64,000 bases of DNA from Collimonas sp. OK307 (GCF_900113705.1 NZ_FOQI01000012.1:62001-126000); one strand, 5' to 3'. Shown: positions 1 to 10,434, numbered from the stretch's first letter. Numbers and translations are program-made. The notes: generated from the letters alone by a model not told the origin.

Positions 1-3000
1 TTGCAGGCAAGCGCGTTCAAGCCCCGCATGAATAATCTGGTCGCGCAGTTCTTCCTGCGAACCCAACGCCAGGAATTGCATGCCCATTTGCTGCAAGCCA
101 GGGATATTTTTCTCGAGGAATTTCAATTGTTCTTTGAGTTGCAAGGCAAACAACCGGCGCAAGCCCAGATGATGGACCCGTGCGGCCTCGTTCGGATCGT
201 CGAATACTTCCAGATCGCAGTGCGCAGCCCGATCCACCAGCGCAGGGAAACCGATCAAGGTTTGCTTGCCCTGCTGGATTTCGAGCAGTTCGGGCAGTTC
301 GCCAAAGGTCCAGCTGGTCAGGTTGCTGAATTGCGCATTCGTGCTGTCACCGGTCTTTGCAGCCGGCTGAGCGGCAACCCGGGTTGCGGTCGGCGCTGCT
401 GACTTCCCTGCTGACGACGTTGCGCCCTGTTCCGTTGCGGCCGAACTGTCATCGGCGGCCGTGACACTTGCCAACTTCTGGAAACTTTCCCGCGCCTGTC
501 CGCCAAACTCGGCTTGCAAGGCTGCCAAGTTGCGCCCCATGTCGAGCTGCCTGCCATGTTCGTCCACCACCTTGAAGTTCATCGAGTGATGGGCCGGCAA
601 GGTTTCCTGCTTGAAATCGGTGCTGCGCGTGGCGACGCTGGTTTCGGTGCGGATATCCGCCATCAACGCATCCAGCAGATTGCCGTGGCCGAACACATGG
701 CGCGCCTGTATCCGCTCACAAAAGCCGGCGGCGTAATCCGGTAACGGCACACAATTGCGGCGTATTTTTTGCGGCAGAGACTTCAGCAGCAGATGAACTT
801 TTTCCTTCAGCATGCCGGCCACCAGCCAGTCGCAGCGGTCGGCGTACACCTGGTTCAATGCATATAGCGGCACCGTCAGCGTCACACCGTCGCGCGGCGT
901 GCCCGGCTCGAAATGATAGGACAAAGCCATTTCAATGCCAGCCACCCGCAACACTTTAGGGAATAGTTCAGTGGTGATGCCGGCGGCTTCATGCCGCATC
1001 AGATCGTCGCGATTCAGGAACAGTAGCTTGGGCGTCTGGACGCTGATGTCCTTATGCCATTTTTCAAACGTGATGCCATTGCAGATATCGGCCGGAATCA
1101 GCTTGTCGTAAAACGCCGCGATCAATTCATCGTCGACCAGCACATCGAGCCGGCGTGACTTGTGTTCCAGGTTCTCGATCTCGCGGATGAGTTTCTGGTT
1201 GTGCGCGAAGAATGGCGCGCGGGTATCGAACTCACCGCCGACCAGCGCATCGCGAATGAATATCTCGCGCGCTTCCTGCGGATTGATCAAGCCGAAATTG
1301 ATGCGGCGCTGGCTATATACCACCAACCCGTACAAGGTGGCGCGCTCGGATGCAGACACCTGCGCCGTGCGCTTTTCCCAGCGCGGCTCGCCATACGATT
1401 TCTTCAACAGATGGGCGCCAACCCGTTCCAGCCACTCCGGCTGGATCTGCGCGATGCAACGCGCGTACAAGCGGCTGGTATCGACCAGCTCGGCCGCCAT
1501 CACCCACTTGCCCGCCTTCTTCGACAAATGCGACCCCGGCCACAGATGGAATTTGATGGCGCGCGCGCCGAGATAATGCGAGTCTTCGTCGGACTTGAAA
1601 CCGACATTGCCAAGCAAACCCGTCAGCAAGGCGCAATGCAATTGCTCGTAGGTTGCCGGCGCTTCGTTCAAACGCCAACCTTGTTCACGCACAATCGTCA
1701 GCAGCTGCGAATGCACATCGCGCCATTCACGCAAACGCAATTGCGACAGAAAATTGGCGCGGCAGTTATCCATCAGCTGGCGATTGCTTTTCTTGTGCTC
1801 AATCGCGTCGTCAAACCATTTCCAGATTTTCAGGTAACTCAGGAATTCCGATTTTTCATCGGCGAATTTCTTGTGCGCCTGATCCGCCGCACCTTGCGCT
1901 TCCAACGGCCGGTCGCGCGGATCCTGCACCGACAAGGCGGCGGCGATGATCAGCATTTCAGACAGGCAGACATTGTCCAACGCTGCCAGAATCATGCGGC
2001 CGACGCGTGGGTCGAGCGGCAACTTGGCTAGCTGGCGGCCGGTTTTGGTGAGTGCGTTATTGTCGTCAACTGCGCCCAGTTCCTGCAGCAGCTGATAACC
2101 GTCGGCGATGGCCCGGCCCGGTGGCGGTTCGATGAACGGGAAAGTTTCGACATCGGTCAGATGCAGCGATTTCATCCGCAAGATGACGGAAGCCAGCGAC
2201 GAGCGCAGGATTTCCGGCTCGGTGAATTTCGGCCGTTGCAAATAATCCTGTTCTTCATACAGCCGGATACAGACACCGGCAGCGACCCGGCCGCAACGGC
2301 CGGCGCGCTGATTGGCGGCCGACTGCGCAATCGGTTCGATCTGCAGCTGCTCGACCTTGTTGCGATAGCTATAGCGTTTTACCCGCGCCAGGCCGGCATC
2401 CACCACGTAACGGATACCCGGTACGGTCAGCGAAGTTTCAGCGACGTTGGTAGCTAGCACGATGCGCCGCGCATTGGACGACTTGAACACGCGCTCCTGC
2501 TCCTGCGCCGACAAACGGGCGAACAAAGGCAGGATTTCAACATGGGGCGGATGGTGCTTGCGCAACGCCTCGGCCGTATCGCGGATTTCGCGCTCGCCCG
2601 GCAAGAACACCAGCACATCGCCGGAGCCGATACGGGCCAGCTCATCGACCGCATCCACCACCGCATCCATCAAGTCGCGTTGCTCGCGGTCGCGCTGAGC
2701 TGCGCTTTGCGGCGCGTTCGGCTTGGCTGCCGCAGCAGCCGGATTGACGCCACTGCGGTCCGCATTATCGACCGGCCGATAGCGCACTTCGACTGCATAC
2801 AGCCGGCCGGAAACCTCGATCACCGGCGCCGGCTTCTCGTTCGTACCGAAATGGCGGGCGAAGCGATCGGCATCGATCGTCGCCGAGGTGATGATGATTT
2901 TCAGGTCCGGGCGCTTCGGCAGCAACTGCTTCAGATAGCCCAGCAGGAAGTCGATGTTCAAGCTGCGTTCATGGGCCTCATCGATGATGATGGTGTCGTA

Positions 3001-3507
3001 CTGGCGCAGCAGGGGATCGGTCTGGGTCTCGGCCAGCAGGATACCGTCGGTCATCAGCTTGATCCAGGCACCCTTGGTCAGGGTGTCGTTGAAGCGGACT
3101 TTGTAACCGACGTGTTCGCCTAGCGGCGAGTTGAGTTCCTGGGCGATGCGCTTGGCGGTCGAAGAAGCTGCAATCCGGCGCGGCTGGGTGTGGCCGATCA
3201 GGCCGGTTTGGCCGCGCCCCAGTTCCAGGCAGATCTTCGGCAACTGGGTGGTTTTACCCGACCCGGTTTCACCGCAAACGATGATGACCTGGTTTGCTGC
3301 CAACGCCGCCGAAATTTCTGCGCGCTTGCCTGAAACCGGCAATTCCTCGGGAAATACGATAGGCGGCAGCGGATTGCGCTCAGGCGCCGGCCGTGCAGAC
3401 TCTGGACGCGATGAAGCCGAGCGCGGCTGGGATGGACGGCCAGCAGCACGCTGGGGGCTTGGGCGATCTGTTGACCGCGGTGGTTTGTTGGATTCTGATA
3501 CTGACAT
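1..3507 (-). CDS. hrpA: ATP-dependent RNA helicase HrpA (3' end cut by window)
   Basis: DEAH-box RNA helicase of the HrpA type. The frame is open from an ATG at 3507 to the window edge: 1169 codons, about 100-150 short of the usual HrpA length, so the C-terminal end lies outside. Residues 1-45 are a low-complexity Ser/Pro/Arg tail. Walker A GETGSGKTT is at about 79-87 and the DEAH box about 95 residues later, followed by SAT and the QRAGRCGR motif VI. The long region after the helicase core fits the DUF3418-type C-terminus of HrpA. E. coli HrpA acts in rescue of stalled or collided ribosomes; a similar role here is inferred. Family call is firm. Confidence 0.95.
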   Translation of the reverse strand, partial: MSVSESNKPPRSTDRPSPQRAAGRPSQPRSASSRPESARPAPERNPLPPIVFPEELPVSGKRAEISAALAANQVIIVCGETGSGKTTQLPKICLELGRGQTGLIGHTQPRRIAASSTAKRIAQELNSPLGEHVGYKVRFNDTLTKGAWIKLMTDGILLAETQTDPLLRQYDTIIIDEAHERSLNIDFLLGYLKQLLPKRPDLKIIITSATIDADRFARHFGTNEKPAPVIEVSGRLYAVEVRYRPVDNADRSGVNPAAAAAKPNAPQSAAQRDREQRDLMDAVVDAVDELARIGSGDVLVFLPGEREIRDTAEALRKHHPPHVEILPLFARLSAQEQERVFKSSNARRIVLATNVAETSLTVPGIRYVVDAGLARVKRYSYRNKVEQLQIEPIAQSAANQRAGRCGRVAAGVCIRLYEEQDYLQRPKFTEPEILRSSLASVILRMKSLHLTDVETFPFIEPPPGRAIADGYQLLQELGAVDDNNALTKTGRQLAKLPLDPRVGRMILAALDNVCLSEMLIIAAALSVQDPRDRPLEAQGAADQAHKKFADEKSEFLSYLKIWKWFDDAIEHKKSNRQLMDNCRANFLSQLRLREWRDVHSQLLTIVREQGWRLNEAPATYEQLHCALLTGLLGNVGFKSDEDSHYLGARAIKFHLWPGSHLSKKAGKWVMAAELVDTSRLYARCIAQIQPEWLERVGAHLLKKSYGEPRWEKRTAQVSASERATLYGLVVYSQRRINFGLINPQEAREIFIRDALVGGEFDTRAPFFAHNQKLIREIENLEHKSRRLDVLVDDELIAAFYDKLIPADICNGITFEKWHKDISVQTPKLLFLNRDDLMRHEAAGITTELFPKVLRVAGIEMALSYHFEPGTPRDGVTLTVPLYALNQVYADRCDWLVAGMLKEKVHLLLKSLPQKIRRNCVPLPDYAAGFCERIQARHVFGHGNLLDALMADIRTETSVATRSTDFKQETLPAHHSMNFKVVDEHGRQLDMGRNLAALQAEFGGQARESFQKLASVTAADDSSAATEQGATSSAGKSAAPTATRVAAQPAAKTGDSTNAQFSNLTSWTFGELPELLEIQQGKQTLIGFPALVDRAAHCDLEVFDDPNEAARVHHLGLRRLFALQLKEQLKFLEKNIPGLQQMGMQFLALGSQEELRDQIIHAGLERACLQ

Positions 3508-3809
3508 GAGGATGGAATTATACAGACCGCCATAGCGGAAGCCGCGGCATATCGCTAACTGTTTTGCCCGCAGCCAAATCAAAATAATTTCCAGAAATGC
3601 AATTGCGGTGAAATATGGCCTTGGGTGAGCTAAAGCCGTGGCTGTTTTGGCAACGCTGATTCGCCACACGACATACGTTATAATCGAGGGTTATCGAAAC
3701 TGCCAGTGTCAACATAGGGTCAGCCCACAACGACCGACAGGCAGGTTTTCCTTTTTTCCGCATTCATTATTCTCAAGGCAGGCGGCCGAGATCGCCTGAA
3801 CCACGCATC
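3508..3809. promoter_or_regulatory. hrpA/prfC divergent intergenic region with a -10-like box
   Basis: No gene is supported here. A perfect TATAAT at 3679-3684 faces prfC, but no convincing -35 was found at the normal spacing. A short inverted repeat (AGGCG...CGCCT) lies just before the prfC start. Confidence 0.35.
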
Positions 3810-5495
3810 ATGCAAGAACCGATCTCCGAGCAACCGGAACTGAATGAAACGACCGACGCAGCCGATGCTGCCGAAGTCCTCGCCCACAATGTTTCCGTCG
3901 AACAAATTGCCAGCGAAGTGGCGCGCCGCCGCACTTTCGGCATCATTTCCCATCCGGATGCAGGTAAAACCACGCTGACAGAAAAATTGCTGCTGTTTTC
4001 GGGCGCGATTCAGCTGGCCGGTACGGTCAAGGGCCGCAAGAGCGGCCGCCATGCAACGTCGGACTGGATGGACATCGAAAAGCAGCGCGGCATTTCCGTC
4101 GCCAGCTCGGTCATGCAGTTCGAATACCGCGACCACGTAGTCAACCTGCTCGACACCCCGGGCCACCAGGATTTCTCGGAAGATACCTATCGGGTACTGA
4201 CAGCGGTCGACTCGGCGCTGATGGTGATCGATGCCGCCAAGGGTGTTGAAACCCAGACCATCAAGCTGCTCAACGTTTGCCGCATGCGCAATACGCCGAT
4301 CATCACGTTGATGAACAAGATGGACCGCGAAACCCGCGACCCGCTGGAATTGCTGGATGAGCTGGAATCGGTGTTGAAGATCCAGTGCGCGCCGGTGACC
4401 TGGCCGATCGGCATGGGTAAGACTTTCCGCGGCGTGTATCACCTGCTGCGCGACGAAATCCTGCTGTTCGCTGCCGGCAGCGACAAGGCCGACCAGACCT
4501 TCGAAGTCATCAAGGGCATCGACAACCCGCGCCTGGACGAAATGTTCCCGCGTGAAATCGAGCAATTGCGGATGGAAGTCGAACTGGTGCACGGCGCTTC
4601 GCATCCTTTCGACCAGGAAGCGTTCCTGGCCGGCGTGCAAACCCCGGTATTCTTCGGCTCCGCCATCAACAATTTCGGTATCCGCGAAATCCTGAATGCG
4701 CTGATCGACTGGGCGCAACCGCCAGGTTCACGCGATGCTACCGTGCGTACCGTCGAACCGAAGGAAGCCAGCTTCTCCGGTTTCGTGTTCAAGATCCAGG
4801 CCAACATGGACCCCGCGCACCGCGACCGGATCGCTTTCCTGCGCGTCTGCTCCGGCCATTTCCAGCGCGGCATGAAGATCAAGCACCTGCGCCTGAACCG
4901 CGAGATCAAGGTATCGAACGTGGTGACCTTCATGGCATCGAGCCGCGAACAGGTCGAAGAAGCTTACGCCGGCGACATCATCGGCTTGCCGAACCACGGC
5001 AACATGCAGATCGGCGACAGTTTTTCTGAAGGTGAATTGTTGCAGTTCACCGGCATCCCCTACTTCGCCCCGGATTTTTTCCGTTCGGTGCGGATTCGCA
5101 ATCCGCTCAAGATCAAGCAGTTGCACAAAGGCTTGCAACAGCTCGGAGAAGAAGGCGCGATCCAGGTGTTCAAGCCAGTCACCAGCAGCGATCTGGTATT
5201 GGGCGGAGTCGGCGTGCTGCAGTTTGAAGTGGTTGCCAGCCGTTTGCTCAACGAGTATGGCGTCGATGCCGTATTCGAAGGCACCAGTATCAGCAGCGCG
5301 CGATGGATCACCTGCGACGACAAGAAAATCCTGGCCGACTTTGAAAAATCATCGGCCGGCCATAACGTCGCCTACGATGCGGCCGGCAACATGGCTTATC
5401 TGGCGACCTCTGGTGTGAACCTGCGCCTGACGCAAGAGCGTTGGCCGCAAGTTGTGTTCCATGAAACACGGGAGCACGCAGTCAAGCTGAACTAA
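3810..5495 (+). CDS. prfC: Peptide chain release factor 3 (RF3)
   Basis: Translational GTPase that removes RF1/RF2 from the ribosome after peptide release. G1 HPDAGKTT is at about residues 48-55, G3 DTPGHQDF at 115-122 and G4 NKMD at 169-172, followed by the EF-Tu-like domain 2 and the RF3 C-terminal domain. At 561 residues it is about 30 longer than E. coli RF3. The extra part is an acidic N-terminal extension before the conserved [15 protein letters not shown] start, so a later start cannot be excluded, but no better internal ATG is evident. A rho-independent terminator follows closely. Monocistronic. Confidence 0.96.
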   Translation: MQEPISEQPELNETTDAADAAEVLAHNVSVEQIASEVARRRTFGIISHPDAGKTTLTEKLLLFSGAIQLAGTVKGRKSGRHATSDWMDIEKQRGISVASSVMQFEYRDHVVNLLDTPGHQDFSEDTYRVLTAVDSALMVIDAAKGVETQTIKLLNVCRMRNTPIITLMNKMDRETRDPLELLDELESVLKIQCAPVTWPIGMGKTFRGVYHLLRDEILLFAAGSDKADQTFEVIKGIDNPRLDEMFPREIEQLRMEVELVHGASHPFDQEAFLAGVQTPVFFGSAINNFGIREILNALIDWAQPPGSRDATVRTVEPKEASFSGFVFKIQANMDPAHRDRIAFLRVCSGHFQRGMKIKHLRLNREIKVSNVVTFMASSREQVEEAYAGDIIGLPNHGNMQIGDSFSEGELLQFTGIPYFAPDFFRSVRIRNPLKIKQLHKGLQQLGEEGAIQVFKPVTSSDLVLGGVGVLQFEVVASRLLNEYGVDAVFEGTSISSARWITCDDKKILADFEKSSAGHNVAYDAAGNMAYLATSGVNLRLTQERWPQVVFHETREHAVKLN

Positions 5496-5526
5496 GAAAA
5501 CCTAAGGTAATTTTTTATCAAAAAGC

Positions 5527-5555
5527 CCCGCCCATACTCAGGCGGGTTTTTTTTT
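5527..5555 (+). terminator. Rho-independent terminator after prfC
   Basis: Stem CCCGCC (5527-5532) pairs with GGCGGG (5541-5546), followed by nine T. Confidence 0.85.
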
Positions 5556-5583
5556 GGTTCTTCACGATTCACCTTGAAATATG

Positions 5584-5621
5584 TCGCGAAACATTTCCAA
5601 TTTGCATTTCGGAAATCGCGA
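5584..5621. promoter_or_regulatory. Inverted repeat upstream of the branched-chain ABC operon
   Basis: Arms at 5584-5598 and 5611-5621. ATTTCC pairs with GGAAAT, and TCGCGA is repeated outside with a three-base bulge. It lies 67 bases before the operon's first start codon, so it may be an operator or a leader hairpin. No regulator gene adjoins it. Confidence 0.35.
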
Positions 5622-5687
5622 GAGTAAGCTATACACAGCCTGAATACCACGATTCGCAATTCTAATTCTTATAAGAAAGCGTACATC

Positions 5688-6923
5688 ATGCTACTTCAAC
5701 GTTCACGTCTGCTCCCCGCCCTGTCCGCTTTCCTGTTATCCACCTTATCCGCCGCCGCCCTTACCTGCGCTCCGACCGGTACCGCGCTGGCGCAGGATGT
5801 CTTGCTGGGCGCCTCGGTGCAACTGACCGGTCCGGTCGCCAATACCGGACGCTATTACCGCGATGCCTATCAACTCGCGATCGACAAAATCAACGCCGCG
5901 GGCGGCGTGAAAATCGCTGGCCAGCCACATAAACTGGTGCTCCGGCTCTATGACAATCAATCCGACGTCAATCTAAGTGTGCGCCAATACACACGGCTGG
6001 TGACGGAGGACAAGGTCAACCTGCTGCTGGGCCCGTTCGCCAGCAATTTTGCACTGGCCGATTCGGCCGTATCGGAGAAGTATAAGATCCCGATGGTAGA
6101 AGGCGGCGGCGCTTCGGACCAGATTTTTGCGCGTAAATTCAATTACATTTTCGGCACGCTGGCGCCTGCCAGCAATTACTTTGGCAGCACCGTGGAGATG
6201 CTCAAATCGCTCAAGCCGGAGCCGAAATCGGTGGCGCTGCTGTATGCCGATGACGCCTTCGATGTCTCGGTGGCGGAAGGCACGCGGCCTAAATTGAAGC
6301 AAGCGGGCTTGAATGTCGTGATGGATGAGCGTTACAGCACCAACGCCACCGACTTCAATTCGCTGCTGTCCCAGATCAAGAGCAAGAACGTCGATGTGGT
6401 GCTGGTCGCCGGCCACGAAACCGAGATCCTGAATTTCGTGCGGCAGGCCAAGAGCCTGGCAGTGGCACCTAAGCTGTATTCATTTACGGTGGGCGTGCCG
6501 AGTGAGGACTTCCGCAAAGCCTTGGGCAAGGATGCCGACTACGCGTTTGGCATGACCGCCTGGTTGCCGAGTACCACCTTGAAAGACCGCTGGTTTGGCG
6601 ATGCGCTGCAGTTTGCCAAGGAATACAAGGCCAAATTCGGCTATGACCCGGACTATCATGCAGCGTCAGGCGCTGCCGACGTAGAGGCGCTGGTGCAGGC
6701 GATGGAAGATGCTGACAGCATCGATCCGCAAAAGGTGCGCGACGCGCTGGCAAAGATCAAGTTTGATAGCCTGTATGGCCCCATCGCGTTCAATGCGCAA
6801 GGGCAAATCGATCTGCCGCAAGTGGTGATCCAGGTGCAAGGTAATCAACTCGCGGAAATCTACGGCGCCAAGGGCTTCGTTAAACAACCGAAGTACCCGA
6901 TGCCCGCCTGGTCCGCACGCTAA
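5688..6923 (+). CDS. Branched-chain amino-acid-type ABC transporter, periplasmic binding protein
   Basis: LivJ/LivK-type periplasmic binding protein (Peripla_BP_6), 411 residues. A Sec signal peptide covers about residues 1-35, with cleavage after ALA before [14 protein letters not shown], the usual mature start of this family. An AAGAAAG ribosome site precedes the ATG. First gene of a five-gene operon with two permeases and two ATPases, so all parts of an HAAT transporter are present. The true ligand may be a branched-chain amino acid, an amide, urea or an aromatic compound; sequence alone does not decide. Family call strong, substrate open. Confidence 0.9.
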   Translation: MLLQRSRLLPALSAFLLSTLSAAALTCAPTGTALAQDVLLGASVQLTGPVANTGRYYRDAYQLAIDKINAAGGVKIAGQPHKLVLRLYDNQSDVNLSVRQYTRLVTEDKVNLLLGPFASNFALADSAVSEKYKIPMVEGGGASDQIFARKFNYIFGTLAPASNYFGSTVEMLKSLKPEPKSVALLYADDAFDVSVAEGTRPKLKQAGLNVVMDERYSTNATDFNSLLSQIKSKNVDVVLVAGHETEILNFVRQAKSLAVAPKLYSFTVGVPSEDFRKALGKDADYAFGMTAWLPSTTLKDRWFGDALQFAKEYKAKFGYDPDYHAASGAADVEALVQAMEDADSIDPQKVRDALAKIKFDSLYGPIAFNAQGQIDLPQVVIQVQGNQLAEIYGAKGFVKQPKYPMPAWSAR

Positions 6924-6947
6924 ACCTGCTGGCCATCGGGATTTCAG

Positions 6948-7811
6948 GTGGAACTGCTCGCACAGATCCTCGTCAACGGCATTCTGCTCGGCGGGCTATA
7001 CGCTGTCATGGCGCTTGGCCTGGCTCTGGTCTGGGGCGTGCTCAATATCGTCAACCTGGCGCATGGCGCCTTCATCATGCTGGGCGCCTACGCGTCGTGG
7101 TATCTCTACACGTATGCGCATATTGATCCGTTCCTCGGATTGCCGATCACCGCTGCCGTAATGTTCGTCCTGGGCTACGCGCTGCAGCGTGGCTTGCTCA
7201 ATCTGGTGATCCGGGCGCCGATGTTCAACACGCTGCTGATCACTTTCGGACTGGAAGTGGTGCTGACTTATCTGGCGCAACTGGTATTTTCGGCAGACTT
7301 TCGCACCATCAATCCACCCTATGCGGGCAACAGCCTGGCTTGGGGGCCGGTGGTGTTTCCGGTGGCGCGACTGGGCGCTTTCGGCGTCGCCATTGTCCTG
7401 ACGGTCGGCATGTGGCTGTTTTTGCTGCACACGCGGCTCGGACGGGCGATTCGGGCCACTGCCCAGAACCTGACTGCCGCCCGGCTTTACGGTGTCGAAC
7501 CGCGTCATCTGTATGCCATGACTTTCGCCTTGGGCATCGCACTGGCTGGATCAGCCGGCACGCTGTATGGCACGGTGTCGCAAATCAATCCGTACATCGG
7601 CGCCACGCTCACCGCCAAGTCCTTTGCCATCGCGATTATCGGCGGCCTCGATAATCCGCTGGGCGTCATTGTCGGCGGCCTGTTCCTGGGGATCGTTGAG
7701 TCGCTGACCGCTTTGTATATCGGCCAGACCTTCGCCGATGTCGCCAGCTTCGGCATCCTGGTGCTGGTGCTGATCGTGCGTCCCAGCGGCTTACTTGGAA
7801 AGACCACATGA
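6948..7811 (+). CDS. Branched-chain amino-acid-type ABC permease (LivH type)
   Basis: Integral membrane permease of the BPD_transp_2 family, 287 residues with about eight hydrophobic segments. The N-terminus matches LivH proteins (NGILLGGLYAVMALGLAL) and the conserved FAIAIIGGLDNPLGVIVGG cytoplasmic loop contacts the ATPases. The start is a GTG at 6948, 24 bases after the binding-protein gene. Its stop overlaps the next start (ATGA), indicating translational coupling. Confidence 0.93.
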   Translation: MELLAQILVNGILLGGLYAVMALGLALVWGVLNIVNLAHGAFIMLGAYASWYLYTYAHIDPFLGLPITAAVMFVLGYALQRGLLNLVIRAPMFNTLLITFGLEVVLTYLAQLVFSADFRTINPPYAGNSLAWGPVVFPVARLGAFGVAIVLTVGMWLFLLHTRLGRAIRATAQNLTAARLYGVEPRHLYAMTFALGIALAGSAGTLYGTVSQINPYIGATLTAKSFAIAIIGGLDNPLGVIVGGLFLGIVESLTALYIGQTFADVASFGILVLVLIVRPSGLLGKTT

Positions 7812-8764
7812 GCAGCATCAAGACATGGCGCACAGGCCTGGTAATGCTCGCCCTGCTACTGCTGGTCGGCGTTCCCTGGTACGGATCCGACGTGCTGATC
7901 CAGTTCGGCATCAACGCGTTGCTGCTAGCGGTGTTGGCGCAAGGCTGGAACATCATTGGCGGCTATACCGGTTATGCCTCGTTCGGCAACTCGGTGTTTT
8001 ATGGACTTGGCGGTTACGGCGTGGCCATCGCCATGGTGCAGTGGCAATTGCCGTTCGGCGTCGGCCTGGTTTTCGGCGTGCTGCTGGCGATCGTCTTTGC
8101 GGTTCTGCTGGGCTTGCCGGTGTTGCGTCTCAAGGGCCACTACTTCGCGATTGCGACGCTGGCTTTGTCGCAGGTAATGACCGCGATCGTCTCCAACGTC
8201 GGTCTGGCCGGCCAGAACATCGGCCTGGTGCTGCCGCCGTTGAATAACGACCGCTTATTCTATGAATTGGCGCTGGGTCTGCTGGTGATCGCTACCCTGA
8301 CGATCTTCTGGCTGACGCGCAGCCGCTTCGGTTTCGGACTGATCGCAATTCGTGAAAACGAGGAAGCCGCCGCCGTCATGGGTGTCAACACAACCTTGTA
8401 CAAGGTTCTGGCGTTTACGCTTTCAGGCATCTTCAGCGCCCTGGCCGGCGGCATCCATGCTTACTGGATCACCTTCCTCGATCCGGAGAGCGCCTTCGAT
8501 ATCAGCCTTAACGTCAAGATGATCATCATGGCGGTATTCGGTGGCCCTGGCACCGTGCTCGGTCCCATCGTCGGCGCGCTTTCACTGTCTGCGGTTTCCG
8601 AATTCCTGTCGAGTGAAGTGACCAGCGTCGCCGGCCTGTTTTTCGGTGTCGTCATCGTCGCTGCGGTGGTCATGATGCCGCTCGGCCTGGCCGATATGCT
8701 GCGGCGCTTCCGCAAAACCGGCTGGCGTTATTTCATTGAAAACATCCGGACCCACAGGTTATGA
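7808..8764 (+). CDS. Branched-chain amino-acid-type ABC permease (LivM type)
   Basis: Second permease of the transporter, 318 residues, LivM type. About nine hydrophobic segments, with the family motif GYTGYASFGNSVFYGLGGY near residues 53-71 and FGGPGTVLGPIVGAL near the C-terminus. It overlaps livH-type and livG-type genes by four bases at each end, so the operon is tightly coupled. Confidence 0.93.
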   Translation: MSSIKTWRTGLVMLALLLLVGVPWYGSDVLIQFGINALLLAVLAQGWNIIGGYTGYASFGNSVFYGLGGYGVAIAMVQWQLPFGVGLVFGVLLAIVFAVLLGLPVLRLKGHYFAIATLALSQVMTAIVSNVGLAGQNIGLVLPPLNNDRLFYELALGLLVIATLTIFWLTRSRFGFGLIAIRENEEAAAVMGVNTTLYKVLAFTLSGIFSALAGGIHAYWITFLDPESAFDISLNVKMIIMAVFGGPGTVLGPIVGALSLSAVSEFLSSEVTSVAGLFFGVVIVAAVVMMPLGLADMLRRFRKTGWRYFIENIRTHRL

Positions 8765-9495
8765 CTGCCCTGCTCGAAGTCCGTCATGCCACCCGCCGTT
8801 TCGCCGGGCTGATCGCGGTTAACGATGTCAGCCTGACGCTGGCGCAGGGCGAAATCCTGGGCCTGATCGGTCCCAACGGCGCCGGCAAGACGACCTTGAT
8901 CAGCCTGATCAGCGGAACCCTGGCGCCGAGCGAAGGCGAGCTGCTGTTCCAGGGCGAGTCCATCAACCGCCTGCCGGCATTTCGCCGCGCGCGGCTCGGG
9001 ATTGGCCGCACGTTCCAGATCATGCGGCCGTTTCCGGGGTTGACCGTGCTGGATAACGTCGCCGTCGGCGCCCTGTTCGGACGCGACGGCGGCCAGTCGC
9101 GTTTGGCGCAAGCGCGCGAACAGGCCCGTGCCTGCCTTGAATTCGTGGGTCTGGATAAACACATCGACCAACGCGCCGATGAGTTGGGCGGCCCGGGCCG
9201 CAAACGGCTGGAGCTGGCAAAAGCGCTGGCGATGCAGCCCAAGTTGTTACTGTGCGACGAGATCATGGCTGGTTTGAACCATGTCGAGATCGATGAGGTT
9301 ATCGATCTGCTGCGCAAAGTGCGCGATCAAGGCATCAGCATTCTGGTCATCGAGCATGTGATCAAGGCCATCAAAAGCCTGTCGGATCGCTTGCTGGTGC
9401 TGCACCACGGCGAGAAGATCGCCGATGGCACGCCCGAGGCGGTGTTGTCGGATCCGGTCGTGGTGCAGGCTTACCTGGGAAAGAAGCGGCCATGA
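8761..9495 (+). CDS. Branched-chain amino-acid-type ABC ATPase (LivG type)
   Basis: Nucleotide-binding subunit, 244 residues. Walker A GPNGAGKTT is at about 37-45 and Walker B LLLCDEIMAGL at about 160-170. The signature loop is ELGGPGRKRLELAKAL instead of canonical LSGGQ, a divergence shared by a subgroup of LivG proteins. The H-loop is in VIEHVIKAI. Overlaps both neighbours by four bases. Confidence 0.92.
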   Translation: MTALLEVRHATRRFAGLIAVNDVSLTLAQGEILGLIGPNGAGKTTLISLISGTLAPSEGELLFQGESINRLPAFRRARLGIGRTFQIMRPFPGLTVLDNVAVGALFGRDGGQSRLAQAREQARACLEFVGLDKHIDQRADELGGPGRKRLELAKALAMQPKLLLCDEIMAGLNHVEIDEVIDLLRKVRDQGISILVIEHVIKAIKSLSDRLLVLHHGEKIADGTPEAVLSDPVVVQAYLGKKRP

Positions 9496-10223
9496 GCGCT
9501 CCGGCAGACACAACTCCCCTGCTTAAAGTCAGCAATCTGGGTGCCGGCTACGGTGAATTGCCGGTATTGCATGGCGTCGACCTGGAAATCTATCCAGCCG
9601 AAATGGTGGCGCTGGTCGGCAGCAATGGCGCCGGCAAAACGACTTTGCTGCGTGCTTTATCGGGCATGCTGTCTTGCAGCGGCAGCATTGTGATGAACGG
9701 CCGCGAGCTGGCCGGGACCACCCCCGATAAAATCTTCGGCCTGGGCCTGGTGCAAGTACCCGAAGGACGCCAGCTATTTGACCGCATGACCGTGCAAGAC
9801 AACCTGTTGATGGGCAGTTACCGCCGCCACCACGACAAGATCGCCATCGCGCGCGACCTGGACAAGATGTACACCATCTTCCCGCGCATGGCAGAACGGC
9901 GGCGCCAACTGGCCGGCAGCATGTCGGGTGGCGAACAGCAGATGTGCGCCATCGCACGCGCCTTGATGGCGGCGCCGGTGCTGATGATGATCGATGAAAT
10001 GAGCCTGGGCCTGGCGCCGGTGGTGACGCAGGAATTGATGGAAGTCATGGCCGCGATCCAGCGGGATGGCGTGACCGTGTTGCTGGTCGAGCAGGATGTG
10101 CAGCTGGCTTTGTCCGGCGCCAACCGCGCCTACGTGATGGAAACCGGTCGCATCGTGCACAGCGGATTTGCAAAAAATCTGATCAACGATCCGGCGGTTC
10201 AGCAGGCCTATCTGGGAATTTAA
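9492..10223 (+). CDS. Branched-chain amino-acid-type ABC ATPase (LivF type)
   Basis: Second nucleotide-binding subunit, 243 residues. Walker A GSNGAGKTT at about 42-50, signature MSGGEQQM, Walker B LMMIDEMSLGLAP and H-loop LLVEQDV are all intact. Last gene of the operon; a REP-like hairpin pair and a shared terminator follow at once. Confidence 0.92.
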   Translation: MSAPADTTPLLKVSNLGAGYGELPVLHGVDLEIYPAEMVALVGSNGAGKTTLLRALSGMLSCSGSIVMNGRELAGTTPDKIFGLGLVQVPEGRQLFDRMTVQDNLLMGSYRRHHDKIAIARDLDKMYTIFPRMAERRRQLAGSMSGGEQQMCAIARALMAAPVLMMIDEMSLGLAPVVTQELMEVMAAIQRDGVTVLLVEQDVQLALSGANRAYVMETGRIVHSGFAKNLINDPAVQQAYLGI

Positions 10224-10225
10224 TC

Positions 10226-10342
10226 GTAGGGTGGGCACGAATGCCCACGCGGAACTTACAACACGCACATACCTGTTTCCGCGCCACGGGGGTCTGTACT
10301 CCGGTTATCACAGTCACGCGTGGGCATTCATGCCCACCCTAC
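10226..10342. repeat. REP/BIME-like pair of inverted hairpins
   Basis: Two 26-base units in inverted orientation (10226-10251 and 10317-10342). Each is itself a hairpin: GTGGGCA-N4-TGCCCAC at 10231-10248 and 10320-10337, flanked outside by GTAGG/CCTAC. The spacing of 65 bases and 3' location fit a bacterial interspersed mosaic element. This GTAGGGTGGGCA type is widespread in proteobacteria. No transposase gene is present in the window. Confidence 0.75.
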
Positions 10343-10369
10343 GCCGACATGCAACCTGCACAGATAATA

Positions 10370-10400
10370 AAAACCCCCGTTGCGCAACAACGGGGGTTTT
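10370..10400. terminator. Bidirectional terminator between livF-type gene and dctA
   Basis: A perfect 13-bp stem (10370-10382 with 10388-10400) with a five-base loop, A-tract on one side and T-tract on the other, serves the two convergent genes. Confidence 0.88.
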
Positions 10401-10434
10401 CGTTCAACTCAGGAGAATCCCCCCGCAAGCAAAC

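Noticed and set aside
1-3500. Plus-strand open frames across the first 3.5 kb
   Set aside because: They are antisense shadows of hrpA, whose minus-strand frame is open throughout and carries all helicase motifs.
3720-4718. 332-codon minus-strand frame inside prfC
   Set aside because: Antisense to a perfectly conserved GTPase gene; composition is typical of a shadow frame.
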